Assembly (NCBI RefSeq): GCF_047511655.1
Contig: NC_133401.1
Span: 14,478,001-14,542,000 of the forward strand
Length of the DNA: 64,000 nucleotides
Origin: Castor canadensis
Lineage: Eukaryota; Chordata; Mammalia; Rodentia; Castoridae
Direction of reading: 5' to 3'
How positions within the stretch are numbered: the stretch's first letter is position 1; each line of letters opens with the position of its first letter. A model generated the notes under the pieces. That model searched no databases and was not told where the DNA came from. It saw nothing but the letters and a program-made list of their open reading frames with translations. Position numbers and translations under genes: made by a program. This document shows positions 12,501 to 23,589 of the stretch, one piece after another.

Positions 12501-15500
12501 CTCATTTAAAGTGAGCCATCCCCATTTTTCAGAGGGGAAGACTGGGGCCCCATGAAGAGAGCCCCGCCCCAGCCCCACCCTAGCTGGTGAGTCAGCAGTC
12601 AGACCTGCTTACCCTGCTGTCAACTCCCAACTCCACCCTTGCTAACAACCTCCTGGCCTCAGGGAAGAGACCTGAAGCCTGGCTTGCCCTGTTCCTGTTG
12701 TCCTCCCCAAGGCAGTGACTCCCTCAATCACTCAGCCAGCCTGGTGGCTCTGGCAATTACTCTAACTAGGGTAACAGTCACCACCAGGAAGCCACCCCCT
12801 CCAGCTTGGAACTGTGTGAAGACAAGGGCTGGCTCTGTTGCTCTCCTGCCAGCACCCAGTACAGGTATCTGCAGCCTCATCTCTGAAGTGGGGGTAACAC
12901 CCACTGCCTGGAACTCCTCAATGGGCACTAGAAAGGGCAGGGATGTGCATGCTTTGTCGGTGCAGAAGGCTCTGCAGCTGGAAGCACCCCCAGGCTGGGG
13001 TCTGCGGATTTAAAGCAGCCCCATCCATCTTCCCCTACCTAGTTCCACCCTAGCCTGCATGTCACCAGCATCTCCTCAGTCTACTGACCTCTGGCTTCCA
13101 TAGAGGATATCCTGAACCCTTTCTCTGTACATCCGCCACTCCCTCTGTCATCACCCCACTGGAGACCACCACAGCTCCAGCCTAGTATTACTCAGTCCCA
13201 GCCCCTCTGCAGGAGTGCTTGCCCAGGTCCATCTGAGTGCAGGGCTCTGTCGAATCCCTGGCTTTGTGCTTCTTCAGAGCACTCACCACCAGCCGACACT
13301 ATGTGACATGTTAGTGTATTTCAGGACTAGCTAATTGGCCCACTGTCGTGTAAACTCCTGGGGGTCAGTGACTTCCTTTACAGGTCCAACTTGGTGTCCT
13401 TGACACAGTGCCTAGTATGGAGATGGTGCTCAATAATAACTAGGTGGCAACTGCCAGTGGCTCACACCTGTAAGCTACTCGGGACGCAAAGATCAAGAGG
13501 ACTGTGGTTCAAAGCCAGCCCAGGCAAATAGTCCTTGAGACTGTCTCTTAAAAATGCCCAATGCAAAACAGGGATGACAGAGTGGCTCATGTGGTAGAGT
13601 CTAGTAAGCATGACGTCCTGAGTTCAAACCCCTGTGCTGACATAAATAAACACATACATACATAAATACAATAACTAGGTAAAGTAACTGACAAATGAAT
13701 ACTTCAAGGACTCCTCCTATCCTCAGGACAAAGTCTAAACCTCCAGGGCCCTGACATTCCTCATCTCTTCTGCTCCTGACAGACTCAACCCTTACCACAT
13801 CCTTCTGTGATCACTTTGTGTGTACTGGTCATTCTGCCCAAAGCACCCTCCAGCTCTTCTTCCAGTCTCCTCGAGCTTGTCCTAAAGGTACCATCTCCAT
13901 AGAAAACCAGGCAGACAGAGGACTCCCCTGCACACCCCAGTGCCCTGGTGTCACACTGCTCATGGCACCTGTCACAACAGTCTGTTGCTCCCCTCCTGTG
14001 TTTCCTCTGCAGCCTGGAGGCTCTGGAGGTTCACGGTCCATATCTGATCCATTCTCTGTCCTCAGGTTTACCCAACTCAGAGAATGGAGTAACAAGATGG
14101 GGCTGGGGGTGTGCATGACTGTGTCCTCCCTATGGCACCAGGTGGAATGTCTCCAGGATAAAGACTGAGCATGAGAGTCCACAGCAGAGGCCCCCCTCAA
14201 TCCAACCAAACCTGTCTGCAGTCAGTCCTATGTCCAAAATATTCATTTCCTTGGTCCACCTATTCTTGCCCTCTCCCACAAGACTACCGCAGACCAGACC
14301 TCTGCCCTCATGGGAAAGCAGAGCCTCTTCACTCATCTGCTTCACATTACGTAATGTACTTAACACCCTCCTAACAGAGCATGGACTAGAAGCTCAGTGC
14401 TGCCCCATGCACCTGACAAATACTGAGTGATTTTCCAGACGGGGTTAAAGTTCCTTTAAAAAGAGGTATCAGGTTGGGTGCAGTGGCTCACACCTGTAAT
14501 CCTATCTATGAAGGAGGTAGAGATTGGGAGGACAGAGGTCAGCCCAGGCAAACAGCGAGACCCCATCAACCAATAAAAAGGTGGGTGTGGTGGCATGCAT
14601 ATGTCATCTCAGCTGCTCAGGAAGCAAAAATAGGAGGATCATGGTCTAGGCTGGCCCCAGCAAAAAAGCAAGACCCAATTTGAAATATAAGGCCATGACT
14701 CAAGTGTTAGACTACCTGTCTGGCAAGTGCCAGGCCCTGAGGTTTTTTTTTCTTTTTTTCAAGCTGGGGTATCAGGATCCAGATGCAGTAGCTCACACCT
14801 ACTACTTGGAATGAGGAGATCAGGAGAATTGTGGTTGGAGGCCACCTGGATAAAAAGTTATCAAGACCCCATCTCAATCAGTAAGCTGGGTGTGGTGTTT
14901 CATGCCTGTCATCCCAGCTATGTGGGAGGCATAAATAGGAGGATCTCAGTTCAGGTCAGTCAGGACAAAAACATGAGGCCCTATGGAAAACAACTGAAGC
15001 ACAGGGGTTAAGGATGTGATTCACTTGGTAGGACCTGGGCCTAGCAGGTTTTAGGCCTTGAGTTCAAACCACAGTACCACCAAAAAAAAAAAAAAAAAAG
15101 AAAGAAAAAAGAGGTATCAGGTCACGTCACTCTCCTACTTTATATACCTTTTGACGACACTGAAATCACAGACTAAAATCCAAACTCAAACTCACTCAGG
15201 GACCTACCAGGCCCACCTACCTTGGGCCTGCCTGGCTCTTTTACCCACGCCCCACCATCTCTTCACAACTATCACCTTGGCAATTTTCAGTTCCACTGGC
15301 CTGTCATCTGACAGCAAGGTCAGCCCCACAGTGGCAGGGCCTCTCTGCTGACATCCCACCCCAATCCCTGCACAGCAACAATGAGACTAACCGAACCTCA
15401 CAGCATGTGCTGGGGGTCAGGCACTGTTCCAAGCAGATGATGTGGTTGACTGGTCTTTTCTCTCAACAACTCTGGTGAAAACCACTCTCAGCCTCATTTT

Positions 15501-18500
15501 ACAGTGTGGGAACAAGACCTGAGAAGTTCAGTCACCTGCCCAAAGTCAGACAGCCTACTTAAATGCTAAGACAAGATGTGAATGGGGTCCTTGTTTTTCT
15601 CCCCATGCTATATTCCACCACTGCATAAGAAAAGACTGTTGAATAAGCAATCCTTGCAGGTGTCTGCTAGATAAGCAAATGAAATTGAGGCAGTGGGTAT
15701 TAGGGAAGGCTTCCTGGAAGAAGCGGCATAATTTGATCCTTCATCTGCAGTCAGGATGTGGACAAGCAAGTTGGCAACAGAAAGGGGAAGAATTCTGCTG
15801 TGCTGAACCAGTGGCTGAGATCTTGCTGCTCACCTTCCAGGTGCCTCACATGTTAGACAAATGCTCTTTGTTCCACCCTCCAACTCTGTAGCCTGCCTTG
15901 GACACTATATGTACATTCCCAAGGCCAAAAGACACCTACCACAGGTCACTTTGCCTTCTGATGTGGGCCTTGCAGGCTCCTGCTGCTGCTGGGGGGCAGC
16001 TGAAGCCCCTCTTCGCCGCCGTCTGGCACCACTGCTGGGCCGGCCCCGACTCTGCCGCTGCCGTTTGGTTGCAGGGGAGCCTAAGTAGACAAGAGGGGCA
16101 GGCTGAGGAACAAGCTGATGGATGGAGTACTCCAATGGGTGCCCAGGAGGAGCTCAAGGCCACTCTCTTGGGGAGCCCTTGGGGGAGCCCACCTAGAAGG
16201 GGCCCTGTGCAGATAATGGGGGGACCATGCACTGTCATCCAGAAGGGGAGATGGGCAAGCCCACTACTCAGCAGGCCCCCCCCCCAGACCTGACCTTAAG
16301 AGAAGTCCCTGTGTTCTGACACCAGGAGACAGGTAGGATGATAGCCATTCGAGCATCGTTTATAATCATGAAAACCTGAACACAATGCAAGGGTCAGATA
16401 AGAAGAAACAGGAACAGAGTAGTTTCCAGAATAAATCAGTCCAGTGTTGTGGTACCTGCCTATAATCCCAGCAACTGGAACAAGAGGCTGAGGCAGGATA
16501 AGAGCATTGTGAGTTCAAGGCCAGCCTGGGCTACATGAAAACCTATCTCAAAAAAAAAAAAAAAAGGAATAAAAATATAAAATAAATGCCTACAGTTTGC
16601 TATATTTTGCATAAAGGAGAAGAAATAAAAATATATACATATGTTTGTTATTTTTGCAAGAGTAAACAATGAAATTGGTTACCAATCTACTTGAGGGGCA
16701 CTGACAGAAATGCCACATCTAAGAATCTTTTTTCAGACTTTAGTTTTGCCTTTTGAGTCATGTAACATTTTTACACACTCAAAAACCTGAAAGAAAACAA
16801 AAAGAAACAAACTGTAAAACTAAACACAAAGAGAAACAAATGAACCTAACTGTATACATAAGTGGTAACATGAACACTTGAGAAAAGAATTGTTTCAAGT
16901 ACTTGGAAGAACATTCTGAGTGCAAGGTCTCAGTGGGATATGATCAAAGAACAAGAGGCACAAACAAATCTTGCCCTTCATTCAACAGATAGAGTCAGCA
17001 GTGACACTTTACAATTTTAATGCCACTTTATTATTGTTGTAAAATAAAACAAGTAAATCCACATCTTGATGTTATCAAGAGCCAAAACTTTCAGAATTAA
17101 AGAAAAAAGTTTCTGTAATGTTGATTTTGAATTGAGAAATACTGACAGGTACTTTTTAAGGCACAGACTCTAGCTTTGTTCTCCTACAGAGCTGAGTAAA
17201 AGTGCATGCTCATCAACAAGGACCTTGATCTCTAAATAGCATGGTCTCTTAAAGAAACCAGGCTCCTTGAGAAACAGGTGATTCTGTGGCTAGGAAAAAA
17301 GAAGTTCAAGCTGATCCCAGGACATCTTGCAGTGCCACAAAGTAGTGGCACTCCAAGAATGATGGACATGTCCAGTAACATATCAAAAAAACCCAGAGTC
17401 TAACCAATTTGAATCTTGGGAAGAATGATTCATTACTGCAAGATGCTGCTGGTGGCTCACACCTGTAATCCTAGCTACTCAGGAGGTAGAGATTAGGAGG
17501 CTTGCAGTTCAAAACTAGCCCAAGCAAAATGCAAAGTAGTTCACAAGACCCTATCTCAAAAAAAAAAAAAAAAAAAAAGAAACTCATTACTATAAAACAA
17601 AGTAAATAATGAGTAACTCCATACTGATACTTTAAAAAAGGAGTGAGAGATAGAGTGAAGGAAAGAGAGTGAGAGAAGACACCCTCGAAAGAATTTCATC
17701 TACCACAGGTAGAAGAAAAGAACTGTTAAAAATCACCATTTTGCAAACATTAATTTGATAACTGGTTCAGGCCAGATTCACAAGTAGATGCTAAATCCAC
17801 TGGGTGCACAGCTACTAGCAAACACAATGTGCCAAAGAATCCTTTAACCATATCATTTACACATAACAATGTAAAGAAATGTCCCTTTACACTGTACAAA
17901 TATGGCAGGAATCACCTCAACAAAATGATTAAACTTCCCCATTCACAAAGAGACTATCAGATTTTAAATGCCTAAATTTAAATGATGTGCTCCATCAGGA
18001 AGGAAACAGCATCAACGAAGGAGTATTCCTGCCAAAAACGTGTAACCTGAATCTAACCAAGCCTCCAGGCCCAATTCCCACTCCACAGGAAATATAGGGG
18101 ACATAGGAAAAAATTAAATGACACCATCAAGAAATAATTGGATACATCCAGAAATAATCAAAACATTCTACACAGCAATCTGGTAGGGTCAATAAGTCAA
18201 AAAGGAAACAGGTGGGTGGGAGTATAACCCACTAGAACAGGTGCTTAGCATGCAATGCAGGAAGCCCCCAGTTCAGTCCCTAGAAGGTTCTAGTCTATAG
18301 TTAAAGAGATTAAGGAGGCATGACAACTGCATGCATAATGACTCAACCTTGAGTGAATCCTGAAAGTCAAGACAACTTTAAGAGATTGAAAATGAACCAT
18401 TAGGCTATCAGAAAATTAATATTTTCTTAGGTATGATAATGGTCTCGAAGTTGTACAGAATATTCTAAAGTGATGCCTGCTGATTCAGGGTAAATCGACT

Positions 18501-20899
18501 GATGTCTGTAATTTATTTACAAACAGTTCAACAAAAAACCTGGAATTACACATACACACGTAAAGCAAAAGTGGCAAAATACTTCTGATCACTGAATGTA
18601 TATGAAGATGTTCTTTGTATTCATTTTTAACTGCACGTTTAAAATTTTACCTAATTAAAAAAAAACTGAGGAGGAAGAGACTGAATACATTAATTGGGAC
18701 ATGGCAATTAAACCAATTAGAAGCATAAAACATGAATATATCTCAAAAATGCATCCAGCAAAGACAGCCAGGTGCAGAATGACACCCACAACATGATGTC
18801 ACTTAAATGAAACATGAAACCACGTGAAACTACTCTGCTTGTTGCTTCAGGACACAGGCTTCTTCCTGTAGCAATAATAAACACAGACACACTGCAAGCA
18901 TGAGACAGAATGACCCCCTCAGGCTACTTCCTTGATGGGTTAAGACCTATGAGGCTTATCAAGGTTCAGAAGGAAGGCAGGAGCACTGCTACTGTGCCCA
19001 CCCAGTGGGCTCACCTGTGTCCCACTGGCCCTGCTGAGAATCTGAAGAAGTGCTGGACTGCCGATGGTGCCGACAGCTGTTCTCGGTCCTTTGTGAAGAA
19101 GAGCTGGAACTGCCATAGCTGTAGCGCTCTGGGGACACTGGGGAAAGAGAATGGAAAGAAGCATTCACAGCCTTCTGGCTCTCCCAGGCTGTCCTCAATT
19201 CCCAACCCTCGAAGAATGCCTGAATCACATGGTGCCTAAGTCCCCAGGGTCAGACCCAAACACCCACTCCTTCTCACAGATCTCCTGCCCAGAGATAGCT
19301 CAGACACCTCCCAAAAAGGACTCATCACCTCATGGGACTACCCAAGCCACACATACAGCAACTCCAACTGTCAGGGTTATTCTGTCAGCAGTTATGGTCT
19401 TGATTCCTGTAGTGGCATCTTAGTCCCCACTGACTGTCCCTTGCTCATTCTGTGGCCCCAAGAAGCAAGCAGGCCTCTCTCTATGCCTAAAATCTCTTCT
19501 AGAGCCTGACCCTCAGACATATTTCCCCCAAAACACTATCAGCCAATCCCTAGAGGTGCCCTTCTTGGTTATGCAAATCCCATAGGCTTACTCTAGGCCA
19601 GAAAAGCCCATAATCCCCTCTCCCCAACCTAGTCACTGCTTGTCTAGGCAAGGGCCCAACAGCCTAGGTATGCCCCCACCTGACCTGTCCTTCCCTCCCA
19701 AGGATCAAGGACCTCAACTCTAGAGACAGGCCAGGTGGGCTTAAGTACTGGCTCCCATATTTTCTAGCAATGTTATCTGCAAGCCCTTTTTTGACATGCC
19801 TTCTCACCTCCCTCTCCACCTTTACTTCAGATCGTCTCTGCTCCTGGCCTCTGAGGCTGCTAAGCTCATTCTCACCTCTGGGCTAATGCTTTCCTCTTCA
19901 CTCTGCCTGGGATTTTCTACCCTGAGATCTGTGCATAGCTGGCAGTGCAGCCTCAATCCAAATGTCATTTTTCAGAAGGATCTTCCTTCACTGGTTACAC
20001 AGTGAAGGTCCATTCCAGCCTTTCTCCACTTTGTGGTACCCTATCTATCACCTCGTTTTAGTCTTTCTATAACCACATCTGAAAGTAAGTCACTTGCTTA
20101 TTTGTTTTATTATTTGATTCTTCCACTAATTGCAAATTTCACAGAATAAACATCTTAGCCCATCACCTTATATCCTCTGTGCTCAGCATGCAGGATTCCA
20201 TTCTCATATGCGGCAAGCTGCTTTTCTGAACCTGATGTTTTCCCTGCATAGTGGGTTCAGTAACAGGACTTCCTTGTGGGATTACTGAGAGGCTATAAAT
20301 TGACAGTTCATAGGAAGGGCTTACCTCTGTGCCTGGCATAAAACAAACCCTCCATATACAGTGGGCATAATTATTATTCCTGATGTGGCCAAATTCCATA
20401 AGGTCACTCCTCCCTAATCCATGCCTCCTCCCTCTTGGGTTTCTCATTGATACTCTGGGAAGGAAGACATACTGTCTGATATGACACTGTCCATATCAGA
20501 GCACCAGGGGGCCCAGCGGGAGCAAGGCCTTCTCCCCACCCGAAGTCAGGCACCCTCCCATTCAACCTTACCTGGCCGGCGCCGTTTGCGCGCCAGGTGT
20601 GGCAGCAGGTCGTGGCGGGACAGCACACGCAGGAGTTGGCCTAGCAACCGGAGGTTGCTCTCGTCGCACTGTCCGCGGCGCTCCAGCTCCAGTAGCAACT
20701 CCAGGCCGCTGCGGGCGCTGGCCAGGCCGCCGGAGGCGCCGGGGGCCTCGTCCAAAAGGAAGGCCAGGAGCTCCAGCTCGCACTCGGTCAGCTGCCCGCC
20801 CACCACCTCGAACATACGGTGAAGCGACAGCATGCCGTAGTAGTCCAAACACTCATCCTCCTCCCAGCTCGGGGCCGGGGTCGACCCAGACAGCGCCAT
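6517..20899 (-). CDS. DEDD2: DEDD2, death effector domain-containing DNA-binding protein 2
   Basis: Four coding exons can be joined at GT-AG sites: 20572-20899, 19015-19137, 15940-16080 and 6517-6908. They encode 327 aa, one more than the human protein as I recall it. The start is ATG at 20899 (context gggaATGg), giving MALSGSTPAP. A death effector domain spans roughly residues 25-105 and ends with the RHDLLPHL segment, which fits the RxDL motif of the family. Two basic clusters follow, ARKRRRP at the end of exon 1 and KRQRQSRGRPSSGARRRRR in exon 3; these match nuclear/nucleolar targeting and DNA binding. The last exon carries the conserved C-terminal half (DIRLRVRAEYCEHG to PTEAS) and ends in TGA. 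Known role of the family: it moves caspase-8/10 signalling to the nucleus and is linked to keratin/lamin breakdown in apoptosis. All introns are phase 1. The third coding intron is about 9 kb and packed with repeats. No damage is seen. Confidence 0.96.
7160..7265 (+). mobile_element. L2 3' end fragment
   Basis: Matches the L2 3' terminal text: gagg-aagggatctttt, then gtataacccaggggc. Confidence 0.5.
7812..8080 (+). mobile_element. MIR SINE, nearly full length
   Basis: Order as in MIR: acagagcactggctgactgcc, then cttacagatgaggaaatag, then ctgcccaaagtcatacagc. Confidence 0.75.
8097..8360 (+). mobile_element. two adjoining MIR fragments
   Basis: The first ends with gtgctcaatgggtactcc. The second has cagatgaggaaagcgaagc. 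Confidence 0.55.
8740..8945 (+). mobile_element. MIR SINE
   Basis: cagctctgccactctccggc, ctctctgagcctgttttccc and gaggattaaatgagcc lie in MIR order. Confidence 0.75.
9095..9260 (+). mobile_element. L2 fragment
   Basis: L2-like text (ctcctctgcccagaacacc ... caaggctcatttgaggg). Confidence 0.45.
9465..9590 (+). mobile_element. MIR fragment
   Basis: ccatgccaggccctacc and cttcttacagataaggaac lie in MIR order. Confidence 0.5.
9780..9960 (+). mobile_element. MIR fragment
   Basis: gatcctccccacaatcttat, cagatgtggaaactgaagc and cacctgcccaaggcc lie in MIR order. Confidence 0.65.
10060..10330 (+). mobile_element. L2 fragment
   Basis: L2-like text gtcctctctaggaaatgac, then ttcctggaagacagaagc, in the expected order. 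Confidence 0.5.
11290..11790 (+). mobile_element. old LINE 3'-end-like remnant
   Basis: Text such as gcttatttatgagataactg and ttttggtatattttccatag resembles the 3' end of an old L1. The subfamily is not decided. Confidence 0.35.
12035..12125 (+). mobile_element. L2 3' end
   Basis: ctcaacaaggacaggggtct, then gcacagaataaatgctctg, are typical of L2 ends. Confidence 0.6.
12150..12270 (+). mobile_element. MIR fragment
   Basis: agtgacttcctttcctgtgg, then ctttgcacaatgggaaatat. Confidence 0.5.
13345..13440 (+). mobile_element. L2 3' end
   Basis: ctgggggtcagtgacttcc, then gcctagtatggagatggtgc. Confidence 0.5.
13447..13672 (+). mobile_element. B1-ID composite SINE
   Basis: gtggctcacacctgtaagct head, agttcaaacccctgtgctg tail, ending in an ATA/ACA-rich tract. 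Confidence 0.75.
14458..15121 (+). mobile_element. pair of B1-B1-ID trimeric SINEs sharing one target-site duplication
   Basis: The 16-base direct repeat aaaaagaggtatcagg lies at 14458-14473 and 15106-15121. Between them are two SINEs (14474-14742 and 14777-15100). Each has two B1-like monomers and one ID-like tail. A partial third copy of the target (gggtatcagg, 14767-14776) stands between them. Confidence 0.75.
15122..15360 (+). mobile_element. L2 fragment
   Basis: L2-like protein-coding 3' region text; not full length. The trimeric SINE pair inserted at its left edge. Confidence 0.4.
15400..15590 (+). mobile_element. MIR SINE
   Basis: gtcaggcactgttccaagc, cctcattttacagtgtggg and cacctgcccaaagtcagac lie in order. 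Confidence 0.7.
16440..16566 (+). mobile_element. B1 SINE
   Basis: cctataatcccagcaactgg, then gagttcaaggccagcctggg, ending in poly(A). A single 7SL-derived monomer in DEDD2 intron 2. Confidence 0.85.
17448..17580 (+). mobile_element. B1-like monomer SINE
   Basis: ggtggctcacacctgtaatc to accctatctc plus a 20-base poly(A). It lacks the ID tail. Confidence 0.8.
18208..18290 (+). mobile_element. ID-like SINE
   Basis: gtgggagtataacccactag, then cagttcagtccctagaagg, tRNA-like A and B box spacing. Confidence 0.5.
19820..20200 (+). mobile_element. L2 fragment
   Basis: L2 text (ctgcctgggattttctacc; cacttgcttatttgttttat; ttcacagaataaacatctta) ends near 20200. Confidence 0.5.
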
Positions 20900-21182
20900 T
20901 CCCGGGGGAGGGGTGCAGAACAAGCTCAGAACCAGGGCCTAGAACCCACACGGCGGGGGAGGAGGCAGTGGTCAGCGACGAGAAGACCCAGTCCCCACAC
21001 AGGCCAATGCGTGTCCCTAGCGCGGTCGCGCCAGGCAGGGCCGCCCGGACACCCCCAACCGTCTCAGCCTCCCCCTCCTCGGAAGGGAATGGTATCTCCC
21101 GAGGTCCCCTAGTAACAGGTCGAGACGCCAGACCCCGCGGGTCCCTGAACAGTCGAGCCGGCAAAGCCCAAACGCCCCTCTC

Positions 21183-21466
21183 CCGGTGGTACGTTCCGAA
21201 CTAGCCTCCGACAGACCAAAGTGATAGGTCCTAACTAACCTCGCGACCCATTCCAGGACACCGTGTCTACTGCCCTGTGACTTTGGGTAGTAAATGACCG
21301 GACGTGGCCTTGGTTCTATCCAGTAGCACTGTCTGGCTAACCCCAACGCTCCACCCAGGTGGTACCGACCGAAAGTGACCCCCTGCCCCCTACAAGTGGG
21401 ACCGACCAAGGGAGTCCTTTGCTCCACACAGGTGGTACTGTCCGAACCCAACCCCTCGCTCGATCC
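21183..21466. repeat. diverged 36-bp tandem array in DEDD2 5' intron
   Basis: Units begin near 21186, 21221, 21257, 21290, 21322, 21357, 21394 and 21430. They share the core GGTGGTACCGTCCGAA followed by a C-rich tail. The clearest pairs are 21357 with 21394 and 21430, and 21290 with 21357 (GACCGGACGTGGCC against GACCGAAAGTGACC). The array sits between the inferred noncoding first exon and the first coding exon of DEDD2. Confidence 0.7.
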
Positions 21467-21539
21467 GGCCCTCTCCCCAGCGCTCAGATAGTTCCGTTTA
21501 CCCGCCACCAGTCACCCTTAGCCGTCTCTGGATCCTCAC

Positions 21540-21840
21540 CAGATTTCGGCGTCCGATGACTCCTGGGTGACGGCCGCAGCCACTTGTTTTGGATCTTTCT
21601 GGCACCTTCTCTATTATTACGCCTGCGTCACCTCGCTCCTCCTCCTCCTTCCCTCAACTAGCGCAGGTGCGACCGCCACGCCCCTTTGGCGCAAGCGCAG
21701 AAGGAGGCCTCGAAACCCCACCCCTCCCGGGCCGCCTGCCTGACTAGTCCCCAACTGTAACATCCTGGCTTGCTTGTATTGCGCTTGCGCAAAGCCGGAG
21801 CCTCGCCGCATCTGACACACTCGGTTATAGGATCGGTACT
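21540..21840 (-). promoter_or_regulatory. DEDD2: DEDD2 CpG promoter and noncoding first exon
   Basis: This is a GC- and CpG-rich block with no TATA box. It holds GCGCAAGCGC-type NRF1-like motifs near 21687 and 21781. On the minus strand a good splice donor (atctg|gtgagg) ends a candidate noncoding exon at 21540. A plausible acceptor (gttctag|gc) lies about 40 bases before the DEDD2 ATG. The start of transcription is therefore inferred between about 21600 and 21800, head-to-head with ZNF526 and about 1.6 kb from it. Confidence 0.65.
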
Positions 21841-23099
21841 TCTCGTCAGTGATTTAAGCGGCCGGGTTCCTGTTACCCCACGTCAGGACCTGTTGGAATT
21901 ATTCTTGTCATGAACTACATCCCCCGCCTGATCACGACCTTAGACGTCCACGTTACCACTGTCCCCAACTGCCAGTGACGAAGGACCACAGCCACAACAA
22001 TCTGGGCTCCCTGGACTCCTATAATCAGGACTTGGACATTCCTCAATTGGAATGTCTCTCACTCCTAATAGCAACCAGAAACCTACTGGAAAACATCATC
22101 CAGCAACCCCCCCACCCCAATCTATAAATTTCTTCCCCTTATCAGGACCAAGATTCTCCAATCTCATGTATGGAACTGGCATCTCTTTGCAAATCGCAAT
22201 AGACCTCTCCATCCCGATATGCACCTTCCAAAGAAGTCCATCATAATCCGCAACCCCCAAGGTTGGAATGGCCCCTCCACAATCCTTTCCCTTGCTGCCC
22301 TCCAGGGCATAGTCACCCAGATGCTTCCTCCCTAATCTGTACCAACCATAGCAAGTCTGTCGGGGAAGTCAGGGTTGAGCCTGTGGTGTTGGCGGCTGGT
22401 TCCCTGCCTCGGGGCGTTGGGTGTGACGGCCGCTCCGCCCCCCATTTAGGTGACTCAAGATCAGGACTGGCACGTGCTTGAGACAGGTCTCCTTCCCTAG
22501 CCGGTTCCCACCTCCTGAATTATCTCCCCAGGAAAGGCGGGAAACCTGGGTCCTGCCTGGGACTGGCTCAGTACTGGCTCTGTTTGGGCTGCAGTGATGA
22601 CCTCGGAAGAATTTCTCCCTTTCTCTGGGCTTCAGTTTCTCCAGATGGATGGAAATGGTCCGCTATGGAAGCATAGTCCTGGGCTGGACACATAGTAGAG
22701 CCCCTTAAGTACCAATCATTAAATCAAATGAGAGGGAAAGGAAAGCAATTTTACAAACTGGTTAGGATTATGTCTATGTTAAAGATAGGTTGTAGTGGGC
22801 ACCCACGGTGTATAAGGCCCTGTGTTGAACGCTTTTACGTATGTCATATTATCCAATCCCTTCAACGGCCTTTAGCTGGTAGTTGTGATTCAAGACCACT
22901 TTACATACCCGTAAAACAAGCCGGTAGAGGGGAAATACCTCAAGTGTGTGGTTTCAAAGCTGTGATCTCAGAGATCCTCAGTCTCATCAGCTATGAAATA
23001 ACACCTCTGTCTCTCGCCGCCCACTTCATCCTAAGAGCGCTCGTTCCCTATAGGTGCCCATTTCTATTCACTGAACTTTCAAACTCTTAGCAGGAAAGG
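21841..23099. other. DEDD2-ZNF526 head-to-head interval
   Basis: Between the two promoters lie loosely repeated TCAGGACnTnGG blocks (near 21886, 22027, 22144 and 22458) and MIR fragments from about 22590. No gene is seen. Confidence 0.5.
22590..22970 (+). mobile_element. two MIR fragments
   Basis: tctctgggcttcagtttctc near 22622, then gttgaacgcttttacgtat and cactttacatacccgtaaaa near 22830-22915. Confidence 0.55.
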
Positions 23100-23353
23100 A
23101 GCGGTCAGGGAGAACTGCGCAGGCGCCTTCCCTTGTCCCAGGACCCGCCCACTGGGCACAGATGTGTGCGTGGAGAAACTTGTGGAGCCCCGCCTGAGCA
23201 TTACTACGCAGGCGCAAAGGCGCGTGCCCTGCGCTGTCGTCTCTCATTGGCTGCCACGAGTAAGGGTGCCGCCCAATGGGAGGCGTGGATAGTGAGGGGT
23301 CCTACACGCCTGGAGTCGAGGGTCTGTGTCAAGAGCGGCAGGGGCTGCTGGAG
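23100..23353 (+). promoter_or_regulatory. ZNF526: ZNF526 CpG promoter and noncoding exon 1
   Basis: This CpG-rich block carries NRF1-like motifs (TGCGCAGGCGC near 23118, and ACGCAGGCGC near 23206). It also has two opposed CCAAT boxes (attggc near 23246, cccaat near 23273) and no TATA box. A strong donor (ctggag|gtaagag) ends the candidate exon 1 at 23353. It joins in principle to the acceptor at 25149/25150 or directly to 25317/25318. The exact start site is not visible. Confidence 0.65.
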
Positions 23354-23589
23354 GTAAGAGAGGTGGGTGAGGGCGCCGCGGGGCGGGCGGGGAAAGAGAG
23401 TGGCTGGGCGTACAGAGAAGGCGGAGGGAGAAGGAAGGGGACACCAGGGATAGAAGCGCCTTGGGGCCTGTACTTAGGGCAGGAGTAGCGCGGGATGGAA
23501 GAAGAGCGTTCCTTCCTGGGTGCTCCTGGAGGCGTTGGTGCAGTGGGTAGGACCCTACGCTAGAGCTCGCTCCCACACCCCTACAGGAG

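Larger units (their letters stand above)
6909..15939 (-). other. DEDD2: DEDD2 third coding intron
   Basis: This 9-kb intron is a graveyard of MIR and L2 pieces with a few young SINEs near 13.4-15.1 kb. No embedded gene is visible in either strand. Confidence 0.85.
17250..18660 (+). mobile_element. old LINE 3'-region remnant, interrupted by SINEs
   Basis: AT-rich text (catcaggaaggaaacagcatc; ggaggcatgacaactgc) resembles the 3' part of old L1 copies. It is split by a B1-like SINE at 17448-17580 and an ID-like one near 18208-18290. Family call tentative. Confidence 0.35.

Noticed and set aside
20599-21204. 201-codon plus-strand frame opposite DEDD2 exon 1
   Set aside because: It is antisense to a confirmed coding exon and is Arg/Pro-rich from GC content.
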